The translations under genes were made by a program, and so were the position numbers. A DNA stretch of 64,000 nucleotides. Origin: Rheum nobile. Taxonomy: Eukaryota; Streptophyta; Magnoliopsida; Caryophyllales; Polygonaceae. The notes beneath the pieces were generated by a model. That model saw only the letters and a program-made list of their open reading frames with translations, did no database searches and was not told the origin of the DNA. Shown here piece after piece: positions 22,240 through 33,300 of this stretch; position 1 is the stretch's first letter; each line of letters begins with the position of its first letter. The stretch covers positions 558,001-622,000 of the forward strand of contig WOAB01000052.1 of the NCBI GenBank assembly GCA_027886185.1, in the 5' to 3' direction.

Positions 22240-22676
22240 TATACAGGCTGAAGTGAGGAAGGTTCCCGGTATTTCGATTGTGCTTGCTAAAGTTACCTGA
22301 CAGGGAACAAAGGATGGCTCACCTTGCTTCAACAGGCCTCTGGGGGTTCAACAACCTTTGGATTTAAGGGTAAGGGAAGAGTTTGTGGTCTCGGTAAGGT
22401 AAGGTTTTCTAACCATATTACTGTGGATCATGTGACACTCGTGAATAACCTCAGATTTGATCTTTTTAGCGTGGCTCAACTGTGTCAAAACAAGAAAATA
22501 GGGTAGTCTTTACCACTGATGATTGTTATGTTGAGTGCATAAGTACAGGGAAAATTCTATTGAAAGGGACCTGCGACAACAACGTCTACAATGTTGGTCC
22601 TGTTTTTGTCCCTGAGAAGGAACTATGTCTGTCGTCAATTGCTGGGACAATAGATCTGTGGCATAAGAGAATCTAA
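22240..22676 (+). pseudogene. SIRE-like protease/GAG-pre-integrase remnant
   Basis: Pieces of the protease-to-integrase linker survive: TTFGFKGKGRVCGLGKVRFSN and HVTLVNNLRFDLFSVAQLC (22324-22506, one frame), then VVFTTDDCYVECISTGKILL through IDLWHKRI (22482-22676, another frame). The catalytic D-S/T-G of the protease is not visible. The GAG-pre-integrase zinc motif stops at LWHKR, exactly where a deletion joins to reverse transcriptase sequence. Confidence 0.75.
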
Positions 22677-23545
22677 AGTTGTAGGAGAAGCATTGAAGGA
22701 TTCTGACTGGTTAAACGCCATGCAAGAAGAGCTCCATCAGTTCGAAAGGAACAAGGTTTGGTGGTTGGTTCCTCGACCAAGGAATAGAATGGTGATAGGA
22801 ACAATATGGGTGTTCAGAAACAAGCTGGATGATCAAGGTTAGGTCACAAGAAACAAAGCAAGGCTGGTGGTAAAAGGTTACAACCAACATGAAGGAACAA
22901 AGCTTCACAGGTTCGCTTCATTATCTCACTGCAAGTAGACCTGATATTATGTATAGTGTGTGTCTATGTGCTCATTTTTAGGCTGATCCCAAAGAGACAC
23001 ACCTCAAAGCAGTGAAGAGAATTCTGAGATACTTGAAGGGAACAGATGATCCATGTTTGTGGTATCCAAGGGGTGGAAACTTTGATCTAGTTGGATACAC
23101 AGACACTGACTTCGTAGGGAACATAGTGGACATAAAATCTACATCCGAAATGGCTCAGTTCCTTGGGCCGTGCTTGGTTTCCTGGGGGTCAAAGAAGCAG
23201 AATTCAGTTGCTCTGTAAACTACAGAAGCCGAATTCATAGCCGTCGCTGCTTGTTGCACTCAACTCGTATGGATTAAACAACAACTCAGCGACTATGGTA
23301 TTCTTCTTGACTTTACTCCCATGCTTTGTGACAATACTAGTGCAGTAAATATCTCTAAGAATCTTGTGCAACACTCACGTACCAAGCATATCGAGATAAA
23401 ACATCACTGTGAGGAGAAAGGGTTGGTGTCCATGGACTTTTGTGGAACTAGGGATCAGATCGCCGATATTCTCATTAGGGCACTAATTGGGGAACCCTGC
23501 ACTCAGTTCCATATGAAGCTTGGTTTGTTCCCTTCACTATATGTC
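22677..23545 (+). pseudogene. SIRE-like RT and RNase H remnant
   Basis: After the deletion join, RT begins (EALKDSDWLNAMQEELHQFE, WVFRNKLDD, KARLVVKGYNQHEG) and stops near 22900, where a second deletion jumps to the RT/RNase H end (ASRPDIMYSVCLCAHF). The YVDD centre is absent. RNase H follows at 23012-23545: KRILRYLKGT, SWGSKKQNSVAL with TAA at 23216-23218, TTEAEFIAVAACC, CDNTSAVNISKN, KHIEIKHH. So no active polymerase can be made. Integrase is missing entirely between this and the preceding remnant. Confidence 0.82.
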
Positions 23546-25147
23546 TATCTCTTATGTTCCCTCGATGATTGGCTAAATTACATGGTAAAGTGTGAAAGAT
23601 TAATCATCATGTCTTGGTATGCATTTCTTCTCTTGATCATTAGTTGAACGACTTGCTTAGACTCATGCTAATACTTCACTTATGTGCAAAATCTCATGCA
23701 TGTTTTTCTATGCTATCTTGTTAATACAAGGTTCAGCTTTCTTTCGGCCCAAAAGAGTCAACTTGATGCATTGATCCCTCATTATAAGCCCAAATGATTG
23801 TTGACTTTGCAGCTTACCTTAGCCATCATGTTTGATGCTTCCTATGAGCCCCTCTAATCATCCACATCTGGGAGCCTCTCATTCATGATTAAACATTATT
23901 AAAAATTCTCGTATATGTATATGTGTGATGTTCTTTGTAACCTCTCTGGTAATATTACCCCCGCATCACACTCCTCTACTTTTTCGGAAAGTCGAGAATA
24001 CGAATTGTCGCCTCTGTGGTCTGTGGCTGGGATTTGACAAGTATGATGTGTAATGATGTCTTACAACTGCTTGAGAAGTGTTCATGCATAAAAGTTGATG
24101 TGGTGGTTGCGTGATGGTTGTTGCGCTTGAGATTTTGTGGGCTTTGATGGATTTGGACAGAATCTTTTACAATATCTATTTTTGGAAGATATCTTATTGG
24201 CTGTGATCTTGGAAAAAGAAGGAAAGAGGAAGATTTGGAGTAAAACCCTTTGCACTTGAAAAGATATGGAGAATGATTCTCGTGGTTACTCCCCTCCTAC
24301 CTATATGGCGACTTCAGCAAAGTTACATTATCGCTCCCTTGTAGTGTTCCAAAAAAAAAAAAAAAAAACTGGAACACTCCAAGGTACACAAAGAGGCGAC
24401 CAATGGATCCTTCTTCTACTGGTGGCTGGAGGCCTGTAACCTACACAAGGAGTAGTTTGTGTTACAAGAAGGTGTTGGTTGGGTCAAGGTTAGACGTGAG
24501 ATGGAAGCTGGTGTGGAGGAAGAAGAGTCTGAAGGTGAAGACTCTGAGGGGTAACAAAAGGTGGAATCTGATTTGAGGAAGGACCGTGAGAAGTTTGTCT
24601 CGCGCAATATCTCTGTTGGCAGAACAACAAAGGCGTCTTACGGAGTAAGTGAATGCCTAAATTGCTATTCATATTTCAGCTCCCTCTGCAGGCACCAGTG
24701 GTGCTTGATTCGTCTTTCTCTGGCTAACAAATCCCTATTTTGTTCCCAGCACATCTTCCCCTACTACTTTGCTTTTCTTTGCTTTTGTTTCATGTGTTTG
24801 CAATGATTGGCATGTTAATCATATGTGTTACATGTGCTCATTTTGTTGTTGTCTTTACATGCAGTCTATGTTTGTGCGTTTCAATCTAATACAAAAGGGG
24901 TTATTTTGCTTATCCTGTTGTGGTCTTTTTCTCTCTATCTCTTTACTTATGTTTTTGATGATGCCAAAAGGGGGGAAATGACAGGTAGCTTTGGTTGAGG
25001 GGGAACAGAACATGGTTTCATATGTTGCTGAGTTGAGAGGGAACTATTATCACTTGCGTGCGGAACTTTTCTCCATACAACTGTCTTTATCTCTTATGTG
25101 AATGTTTTATTGTCAAGGATGTTTGTCACCATCAAAAAGGGGGAATT
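23546..25147 (+). other. Long non-coding 3' internal region of the SIRE-like element
   Basis: This is 1.6 kb between RNase H and the 3' LTR. SIRE elements often have an extra region here (sometimes an env-like ORF), but I see no membrane-protein ORF. A hairpin with 9-bp arms (agtgttcca at 24343-24351, tggaacact at 24370-24378) encloses an A18 run. A serine- and arginine-rich open stretch from about 24400 has no known match. Confidence 0.6.
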
Positions 25148-26070
25148 TGTTGAATTCCTTAGGTTTTGATGGTAACAAACATTCAACTAATATGGGTACT
25201 AAGTGTTTCAGGAACAAAGACAGTTGTTATAGGGAACCATTGCAGCAAAGGATCGCAGAGGGAACAAAGCTCTGTTCATGTGCTTTGTTACCTCTCAAGG
25301 AACATCAGTGACGAACAAGATCAAGCTGCGAATGGAAGGAAGATATCCAGCGTGAAGATTATGGAAACTTTCCTAGAAGAATCACGCGGTCAAAGGATAG
25401 GATTTCGGCTGGAAGGATCTCGCCGAAAAGAAGATTTGGAGAGAGAATCCGAATGTGTTATCTTAGGAAAACTTTCCTAAGATAATATATTTGGAGAGAG
25501 AAGAATCTTATCTTAATCCGTTAATGTTATCTTAGGAATTATTTCCTTAGATAATATCGGTTGTTAAGATAATATTCTTCAAATCAATTAATATCATCTT
25601 GTTACCAAGTTTAGGAAGATAGGATTATCTTGTTATGATTAGGGTTTGGTTGAGTTGTATTTATATGGGAATGTGGGATTCATTTCTATGTAACCACGAC
25701 GACGAAGAACGAAGAACCGAGAGCATTCAGTTAAGAAGAAAAAGAGAGTGAAGAGTTTGTGAGTCTTTGAAGGTTGAGTTCGATTCATCATTGTAGAAGA
25801 GGTTTCAAATCTAGGTGGGAAGTCTAGGGTTTGGAGTCCAGGATACAAGTGTAATCGAACAAGAAATCAATAAGACAAGTAGACGCTTCAAAATCCTCTC
25901 AAGCGGAAGCTTGAAGGTAGTGGTTTTTCCTTGATTAGCTAGTTTTGCTAATTGGGGTTTCCACTATACATCGTGAGTTTGTTCGTTATCTTTCTTGCTA
26001 TATTATTCCGTTGTGCCTTCTGTGGGAACAAAGCCTTTGTTCCCTCAGACGTAACTCTAACGATCCAACA
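25148..26070 (+). repeat. 3' LTR of the SIRE-like element (923 bp)
   Basis: Same length as the 5' LTR. Differences noticed are tatagggaacc for tatatggaacc, tttgaaggttg for tttgagggttg, and catcgtgag for cattgtgag. Confidence 0.95.
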
Positions 26071-26257
26071 CATGTATAGAGTATTTAAAGTACTGACATA
26101 AGGAATTTTCTAATATGTAAGAAGATAAGTACATCCCTGACAGGATATCTAAAGTACTGACACAGGATATCTAAAGTTATAATTAACCCTACTAACTCCT
26201 ATTTAGGAGAGTAAATAAACCGTCATATTTTACCCTTAATTGCCAACCGACTCCTCA

Positions 26258-26265
26258 TTATATAC
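26258..26265 (+). promoter_or_regulatory. Possible TATA box before a small ORF
   Basis: The word ttatatac lies about 95 bp upstream of an ATG at 26355 in good context (tccATGGATG), with a C/T-rich leader between. This is the usual look of a plant core promoter, but function is unproven. Confidence 0.35.
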
Positions 26266-26354
26266 CTCCTCTTAGCCACATTTCCTCATCTACAACTCTT
26301 CCAACATCTTCCTAATCTACATAACTCCATATTTCCTCCTCTTCCTTCCTTTCC

Positions 26355-26792
26355 ATGGATGAACAGCCGGCACAACATAGGGTGCACACCATGGTCCATA
26401 CCGGCGGGAGAATCGTCCCTACGAGGGGACAAATGGCAAGCGCCTCCACCCACGTCTACGAGGGTGGCATTTCTAAAAATTAGGTGCTCATGGCTGAAAG
26501 GGTAAGAGACATTTGGTGGGTCATTAGCCAACTTTATAATTTTATCAACTGCGAACGGGACACCGCCTACTTCTTTGAAGTAGTACCCCCGCACGGCGGC
26601 GGTCCTCATACCTTGAGGGTGTTGCAGAACCACGGAGATGCCGCCGCCCTTGCCGACCTCGGTAGGACAGTTGCCTTCATAAACATTTATGTCGTGACCG
26701 GAGAAGTGGTCGACATCCTTCAGCCACACCACGCGGCTTCCCAACCTCTTCCATGTCCTCCGCATCTTGAACAACGCGTGCTTGTTCCATAA
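26355..26792 (+). pseudogene. Small unrecognised ORF overlapping the transposase 3' end
   Basis: One reading frame runs from ATG 26355 (MDEQPAQHRVHTMVHTGG) to 26792 with a single in-frame TAG at 26481-26483, about 145 codons. The second half is protein-like (DTAYFFEVVPPHGGGPHTLR). A TATA-like site and C/T-rich leader precede it. The opposite strand also has a 162-codon ORF over 26286-26774 in line with the MURA gene, so coding sense is ambiguous. I do not recognise a family. It may be MULE cargo or simply antisense to a decayed transposase tail. Confidence 0.35.
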
Positions 26793-29700
26793 TTCCTTTC
26801 ACAATGCGCCTTAAACCTATTAACCTCAGGCCTTCCAACGTGTCTCCTCACGAGCGGTGGAAGACAAGGCTTATTGGATACAGATGGAGGAAGATCCCAA
26901 CAACTAGTTGGGGGCACCAGGTGCACTGTTTATTTGTAAGCTTCCTTAGCCGTATTTTGTCATGTAAAAGGGACTCACCAAGGAAGAAGCATCAACACCC
27001 CTATCCTTCGCTATTACAAGGGCATGTGTGCATAGAATCATATCAGTCTGGAATACCTTGCACTGGTAGGTTTGAGCATGAAGATTCACTTCAAATTTGT
27101 TATCTCCATCTGTTACATCTGCTTCAAAATGACTAAGCCTACTCACCTTCATTGATAAATACCTCGGGTACCTGACGTCTATAAGCTTAGTGGTTTCCTT
27201 CGTAACACTCTCAGCCCACCTGCTTGTGTATTCCCTCCGCTCACATAACCACGTTGCAAAAGTTTGTAGAATCACATCAAACAATGCAACTATAGGCTAG
27301 ATACACTCCTCCTTAAAAGTGAATTCAAACATTCAGCATTATTCATTGTCATTATGTTGAACTTGTTTGCCGGAAAGTGAGCCCTTGACCACGTGGATAA
27401 CCCTGCACTTAGAACATATTTTGCAACCTGATTTGAATCCCTTTTCAGCTTTTGTAACTGCTTTGTATACTCCATAACGGTGTAAGCATTTGCAACCTTG
27501 TTCCACTAACTCAACATGTCTCCCCTACGGTAGTTTGTCTTGAAGTTCTGGTATATATGATAGATGCAAAAGCCATGACCTGCAAGAGTATAGTGTCTTC
27601 TCCATCCCCTTGCAATACTCGTCTGACGATTAGACACGAACACAACCTCTTCCGTGTCTGCTACAACGGATTTCATCTAACCGAAGAAAAATGACCATGA
27701 CGCATCATTCTCGTTGTCAACCACTGCGAATGCAAGAGGGTATATTCTTCTGTTTCTATCTTGGTTTATAGCTAGAAAAAGATGGCTAAAGTATTTCCCA
27801 CTCAAAAAAGTTCCATCCATTGAAAATACCTACAGCCAGAAAACAACCCTTAAAACAACTTATCATCATGTCATGCAAAGAATTATCATCTTGTCATACG
27901 CACGAAAATCCTGTCATACATCTCTATTAATCCTTACATTACTTGATTGTGCAAAAAGTACTTAACAAGCATGCATAACTTCCTCAGTTGGGACAGTCCC
28001 CTTATCCAAGGACCCAAGGACCAGAAGCAGTACTTGAAACGATTGTTAGAATATGTGGTAATAGTCGTGTGGGAGCCAGAATTCAATTTTTGTAGCATGT
28101 AAAGCCACGAGTTCAGCACACTATTACTCCCTTCTACGATACCTCGTATCATGTCCTCGGCTAACAAGTGTGCTCGATTGGCCTTAGAATAACTCGCATC
28201 AATTCCCATGTCCTTCATGGCACTTTGTATTTCTCTTGCTCTTGGGGATTCCTTACGACCTCCGAACCTGTCAAACAATAAAACAGAATCGTCACTCACA
28301 TCCTGTCATACATGGCAATAAGGCATTACACATACCTGAAACAACTTAGTTTTACCTTGGAAGTATATTTTCAACTATTACGGATGCAGTTGCATGTTTG
28401 TTGTGGTTATGTCGATAACATAATCCACAACTATGGGTTCCATCAAACTTTCGAACCACGAACAAACCACTTTCTTTCTTTACTGAGCCATGACATCCAA
28501 ATGTGCATGCTTCGTCGACACACCCTACTGAATATGTTGTTTTGTCGGACTTCTTCACCCTAAGATGGAAACAATCCTTCAAAGCAATTATAGTTAACAC
28601 ATCTTTCAACTCCTTCTTGGTATCAAATGTATCTCCAATCTTTATCATATTATCAGCCTCGTGCTTTACTTCTTCGTCTTTGAATTTGTCCCATTCATCA
28701 TCCTCATCCATTGGTCGGTAATACCTCTCTTCAGCTTCAGCTACATCATTCATAAATCGGAGTCCATTTCCTCCTCGCCAAGGCCTACATTGTCACCAAG
28801 GTTATCATTCATAAAATCGGTATGGCCTTCCCCTTCAATGTCACCAAGGATGTCCTTTTCATTTATCAAATCATCGTCAGCAATTACGACCAGGTCACAC
28901 CTATGTGCTTTGTTGCAAAAACAAGAACTGCTTCATCGTCGCTGCTTAGTGACCCCCTTTGCTTGGTTGCAACTTCTTCATCATCGTTGCTTAGTGAGAC
29001 AACTTATGCTGGTGTTGATTTCTCGCAAAACCATTTTCTCACATCATCCCTCTTCGTTTTCTGGTCATTATCGACATATGTCCTGTCATCCATCCATCCA
29101 AGACGTTCCCCTTGCATCCGAAGAACATCATCATGCAGTATATCATCTAGTATCATGTCACCCATGTTGTTTTCACGTTCCACAGTTCGGACAAGAGGTT
29201 GTGTATATGTTACCAATGGTGGGGGTGCACTTAACTCTACATCGATACAAGGTTTCTCCTAAAAAAACTCCCCAAACAAGTTATTTGCACCCTTCACTGT
29301 CAAGCTTGCATAAAGGGCTATCGGTCAGACCCCCTCTTTACAAGATTTCATATTAAGAAATCTGAATGCTTCAAGATCATCGTTGTCAGTATGATCAAAA
29401 GGTGGTAGATTTGCATTGAAAGCTGAAGTGTAACTCAACTTCAAACAAAACATATCATGATCAACAGAGAGCTTTTCGGATATTTTTATCCATAACTCTT
29501 GAAACCTTGAGGTATTCGAGACCATAATTCCGTTAGCCTTCTGCAGGCCTTCATAGGTCCAAGTTTCACCACACAACTTCCACTCCCCACCGCTAATCAA
29601 AGACATCATGAACTTTGTTCGACCTAAGGACAACAAAAAGTAACCGTAAGAATACAAGTGGCAGTTAATAGGCACTTTTAACTCTGAAAACATTAACAGC

Positions 29701-29807
29701 TTACCCATGCTGTATTCAATGTTTGATAAGATTCCCTTCTGATGAACAATATGACATGATTCTTTCTCGCTAAAGAAAGAGAAATGGCGTTTAATGAAGT
29801 GTGGCAT
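26745..29807 (-). pseudogene. MULE-A transposase (MURA, MuDR family)
   Basis: Minus-strand pieces in order: an N-terminal domain (29325-29807, LISGGEWKLCGETWTYEG, NDDLEAFRFLN); an acidic spacer; the MuDR DNA-binding domain (28352-28753, residues about 36-111: KIGDTFDTKKELKDVL...FDGTHSC); then KANRAHLL and NSWLYMLQKLNSGSH (27934-28299); the MULE catalytic domain (about 27290-27840, FSMDGTFLSGKYF); a SWIM zinc motif (26946-27284, QCKVFQTDMILCTHAL); and a C-terminal CxxC knuckle (26745-26926). The enzyme would cut and move MULE DNA. The second catalytic Asp reads Asn (VSNRQ for the family's ISDR). TAG/TGA stops interrupt the catalytic part, for example before MKSVVADTEE. Several introns are likely. 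Inactive. Confidence 0.8.
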
Positions 29808-30345
29808 GATTCTTTCTCGCTAAAGAAAGGGGAATAGCATTTGATGAAGTGTGACAGGATTAAAGAAGAAGAAACAAGAGGAATGGAGATAAATGTAGTC
29901 TAGTAGGAATTTCAAAGATGAAGATTAAAGTTGCCTTGCGGTAACAAAGGTAAAGGTTTGGGGGGGAAATCATTTTTTGGAGGGGAAATTTGATTGATTG
30001 ATGTGCCATGTGTTTTATAAGGTTGTACTTGTATATCTTTCCTTGTACTTCTTTCTTTCTTTCTCGTTTTGCTGCTTCTTTTATCATGTTAGGATTTTCT
30101 TCTTCTTTTATTATCTTTTCATTGTATTTGTTTATTAAAAAATTTGGGTATTATTTCTTTTTACTTTCTTTTATCTTTATTTTTATGAAAATGAAAAGGT
30201 TTTCCAGTTTTTTATATTTAAAAGAAAAGGTAAATACAAATTTCATGGGTACCTAATTGGGCATGTTTGTAATACCAAAAACAACAAGCCTATTTTTGCT
30301 AAATTCAACTTCCAAATGGGTATTTTTGCTAAAAGGCCCAAATAA

Positions 30346-33300
30346 AACTCCACTTCATTTTTTTTAAAATATTTAACTAATGTTCAAAATTTTATCAATC
30401 TAATTAACCAATCGAAAACTTAACCTTAAACAAAACATTTCCGTTATTTGAAATTGAAACAATTTATATCATACATATTTTTTTTATTTTTTAAAAATAT
30501 TTAAATGATATAAAATTTTCAATTTTCTTTTAATAAAAGAAGATAAATATAGAAAGAACGAAAGAGAAGAGTTGTTAGGAATTGAACTCAAGACCAATTG
30601 GTATTCTTTTACACAAATTCCAACACAAAAATCACTAAGCCAAGATGTTTAACTTATTATATTTTCATTATTTTTATATATATTATAAAAAATTAGAAAT
30701 TCAAAATACCAAAATTCGACGTGGTCTAAAGGGTTCGTAGGAGGGAAGCAGGGGCTTTCGATGTTATGGAATCAACAACATCTTAGGAGAGACAGATGCA
30801 TAGAACATAGTTTTGGGTGATGCTTTGTAAAATAAGACTCATAATAAAATATCAAATTCAATCCCAACAGATTTTTATAAACATTAATGAATTTGAGATA
30901 ACATAGTAAAGTAATCATATGGATCAAGCATTAATTTTTAATCCGCCTAAGCGCTAAGTCCCCTCAATGCCTAGCGACTTTTAGAACATTGGCACATAGT
31001 AAGAGATTAAATGTCGCAATAATTTTCAAACTATCTTTTTAAGTAGAAGGGGTAAATATTTAGGAAAAAAAGTCAAAATTACTGACTAAAAAATATTATT
31101 ATTAAATATATAAATTTTATCTAAAAAGGTATACTTCAGACTTACCAAATCGAAAGTGGGTAAATTTTATACGTACTGTAACTGTGGTCTGAATGTAATG
31201 TAGCAACCGTCTAATGTAATTAATCATCATTCATAATCTATTTGATTGTATAAACACACTAGTAGGCATACCCATGCTACACACGGGATATATTTTGAAT
31301 TTGGTTAATGAATTGTAGTAAACTTAGTGATGAATTTGTAAATTGTTCTCAATATTTTTTGTTTAAAACATATATATTTTAGTATGAGTTTATTTTGATT
31401 TGAAGTTGTAATTTGTGTATGCATATTTGTACAATGTAATCAACACTGTGCATTTATATTTTGATTTTATCATGCGAATTTATAATTTGGTACTATGTTT
31501 CGTTCATTCTATTGGTGATTGGTTAAATTATTAATATATGTAATGCTTTATTTGTTTGCCCTTATTTACAACATTGTATGATAATAATTTTTTATAACAA
31601 TTTATCTTGTGCGTTCTTTTATATTTATATATTTAAATATTATATACAACAAAATTATCACATAATTTTCATTTAGAACACTAATAGTTGTAAGGAATTA
31701 TGGAGAAGCATTGATTAACCAACTTAACAAATTTAATTAGTAAATTTTGCCATCCCTTAACAATTTAAATTTTAAGAAACGTGATTTTGGTTGTATTTTT
31801 CTTACTCACCTTTAAGGTACAATATTACAATTTTTATTATTTTTATTAATAGTATTATACATTTATTATGTCTTAAATGTTTAAATATAAATATGGGTTA
31901 TTCTTTTATACTATGAAATAATATTTATCAGTTATGATTATATAATATTTTATTAGAACTAAACAAAAATATGTTATGATATTATATCGATACTACATTA
32001 TTATTTTGTTAAAATTATTTCAGTCTTTTTTTTGGTCAAAAAATTATTTCAGTGTTAGTACTTAGTAGTAAGTGCTTAATTTTATAGTTTCATTCCCGAA
32101 TTCAAACGTTTTATAACTAAGCATGAATAATATTCACATTCGATTATGTATAGTAATATTGCACAACTACTATACATAATCTATTGTCGAAACTATTCAT
32201 TATTTATACTCCTTACACATGATTTTATTTCATTGCACTTTTCAAATTGAGGATTATATTTTCTAATATATAATATAAGGTATCATTAATTATAATTATG
32301 TTAGGAGAGCAGTGATGTATAACTTTTTATCTTTTAATCATATTGACAAAATTTCAAACGTTTTATCTTCTTCGAGAGTTAAATTAGGTTATACGGTTAT
32401 TAGTCGACTAAATCTCATTGTAATTTGGGTGGAAATCCAGAAAGGGAGAGGTTTTTTGGTTGGAAGATGGACGATAATTCCAGTACTCACCTCGTTTTAG
32501 TTGCTTTAAGTCTCAAGTAACTCGACATGTAACTTTTTTGAAGCCTTTTTCTTAACTCTGTTGTGAATTTAACATTTATGGTATGACTGTTGACCCTAAT
32601 TTTTATCTAACTTATCAATTTTTTCGTCTGTAACTCCATATTTTTGGTTGTTCGTGGTGATTTTGTTATATCCCTCTATTAAGCAATCAAAGTAGATATG
32701 AATTGGAAATTAAATTCATCACCCGTAAGTCTTATAATATGCAAACCATATTCTTGAACAGATAGCTAAAAAATTCCAAATTGGAGTAGGTGTTTTAGAA
32801 TGACTTATTAAAAAAATCAATTTATTTCCAACTATGTATTTAACAGAAGATTAATGATTTTCCTAACATTGTGATTCTTAGTTACCAAAAAAAACATGGG
32901 ATGGTTCTTTGTAAACTTGACATTTTAGAAGCGGTTTTTTTTCATTTTCTTGTATTTTTTTGTAAAACTTGCCATTTAATGGGTAATTTTATGCAGCTTA
33001 TCCTATAATTACACAGTTAATACGACTTTGATACTATGTTATCATTTCAATAGTGTTTTGTTAATTAGAATTTATTCATTCCTCTATTATTGGTTGGATT
33101 CACAGTGGTTTTTTGTTAACTGTTAGAGTTGATTGCCAATTATCATATCTTGGTTATAGTGGAAGCTGGACTTGCATTTGGGACTAATATTGACTTATAA
33201 TATGAAAATTAACCATATTATTGAAGATATACTGGCTGAAATATTCCTACATTGAGAAATTATAATTTTGTTTGTATGAAATTGAATATGGATGAAATAT

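Larger units (their letters stand above)
19907..26070 (+). mobile_element. Young non-autonomous SIRE/Maximus-like copia element
   Basis: Two direct 923-bp LTRs (19907-20829 and 25148-26070) start TGTTGAATTCC and end GATCCAACA. The 5-bp duplication catgt lies outside both (19902-19906 and 26071-26075). A perfect-looking primer-binding site (TGGTATCAGAGC at 20832) follows the 5' LTR, and a purine tract (aaaaagggggaattt) precedes the 3' LTR. By eye the LTRs differ at only about 3 positions, so insertion is very recent. Internal length is 4.3 kb, much shorter than usual for SIRE elements. Most of gag's capsid domain, all recognisable integrase and the RT core are missing, so this copy needed proteins from a relative. 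RNase H motifs (CDNTSAVNISKN, SRTKHIEIKHH) are SIRE/Maximus-like. Confidence 0.95.
17830..30345. mobile_element. MULE-A: MuDR-type transposon with Ulp1 cargo (boundaries approximate)
   Basis: A Ulp1-like cysteine protease gene (+, 18350-19498) and a MuDR-type transposase gene (-, 26745-29807) face each other, a layout also seen in MULE-B. Together they are the known gene content of plant ULP-carrying MULEs. Between them sits a later SIRE-like copia insertion (19907-26070). Possible long terminal inverted repeats are suggested by weak similarity between about 17860-17990 and the reverse complement of about 30230-30345, including a word like gggtatttttgctaaaaggccc on the right. I could not fix the exact ends or a 9-bp duplication. 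Confidence 0.6.

Noticed and set aside
23546..25147. Envelope-like ORF in the SIRE-like element
   Set aside because: The region has many stops and no membrane-spanning or signal segment, so an env-like gene cannot be supported.
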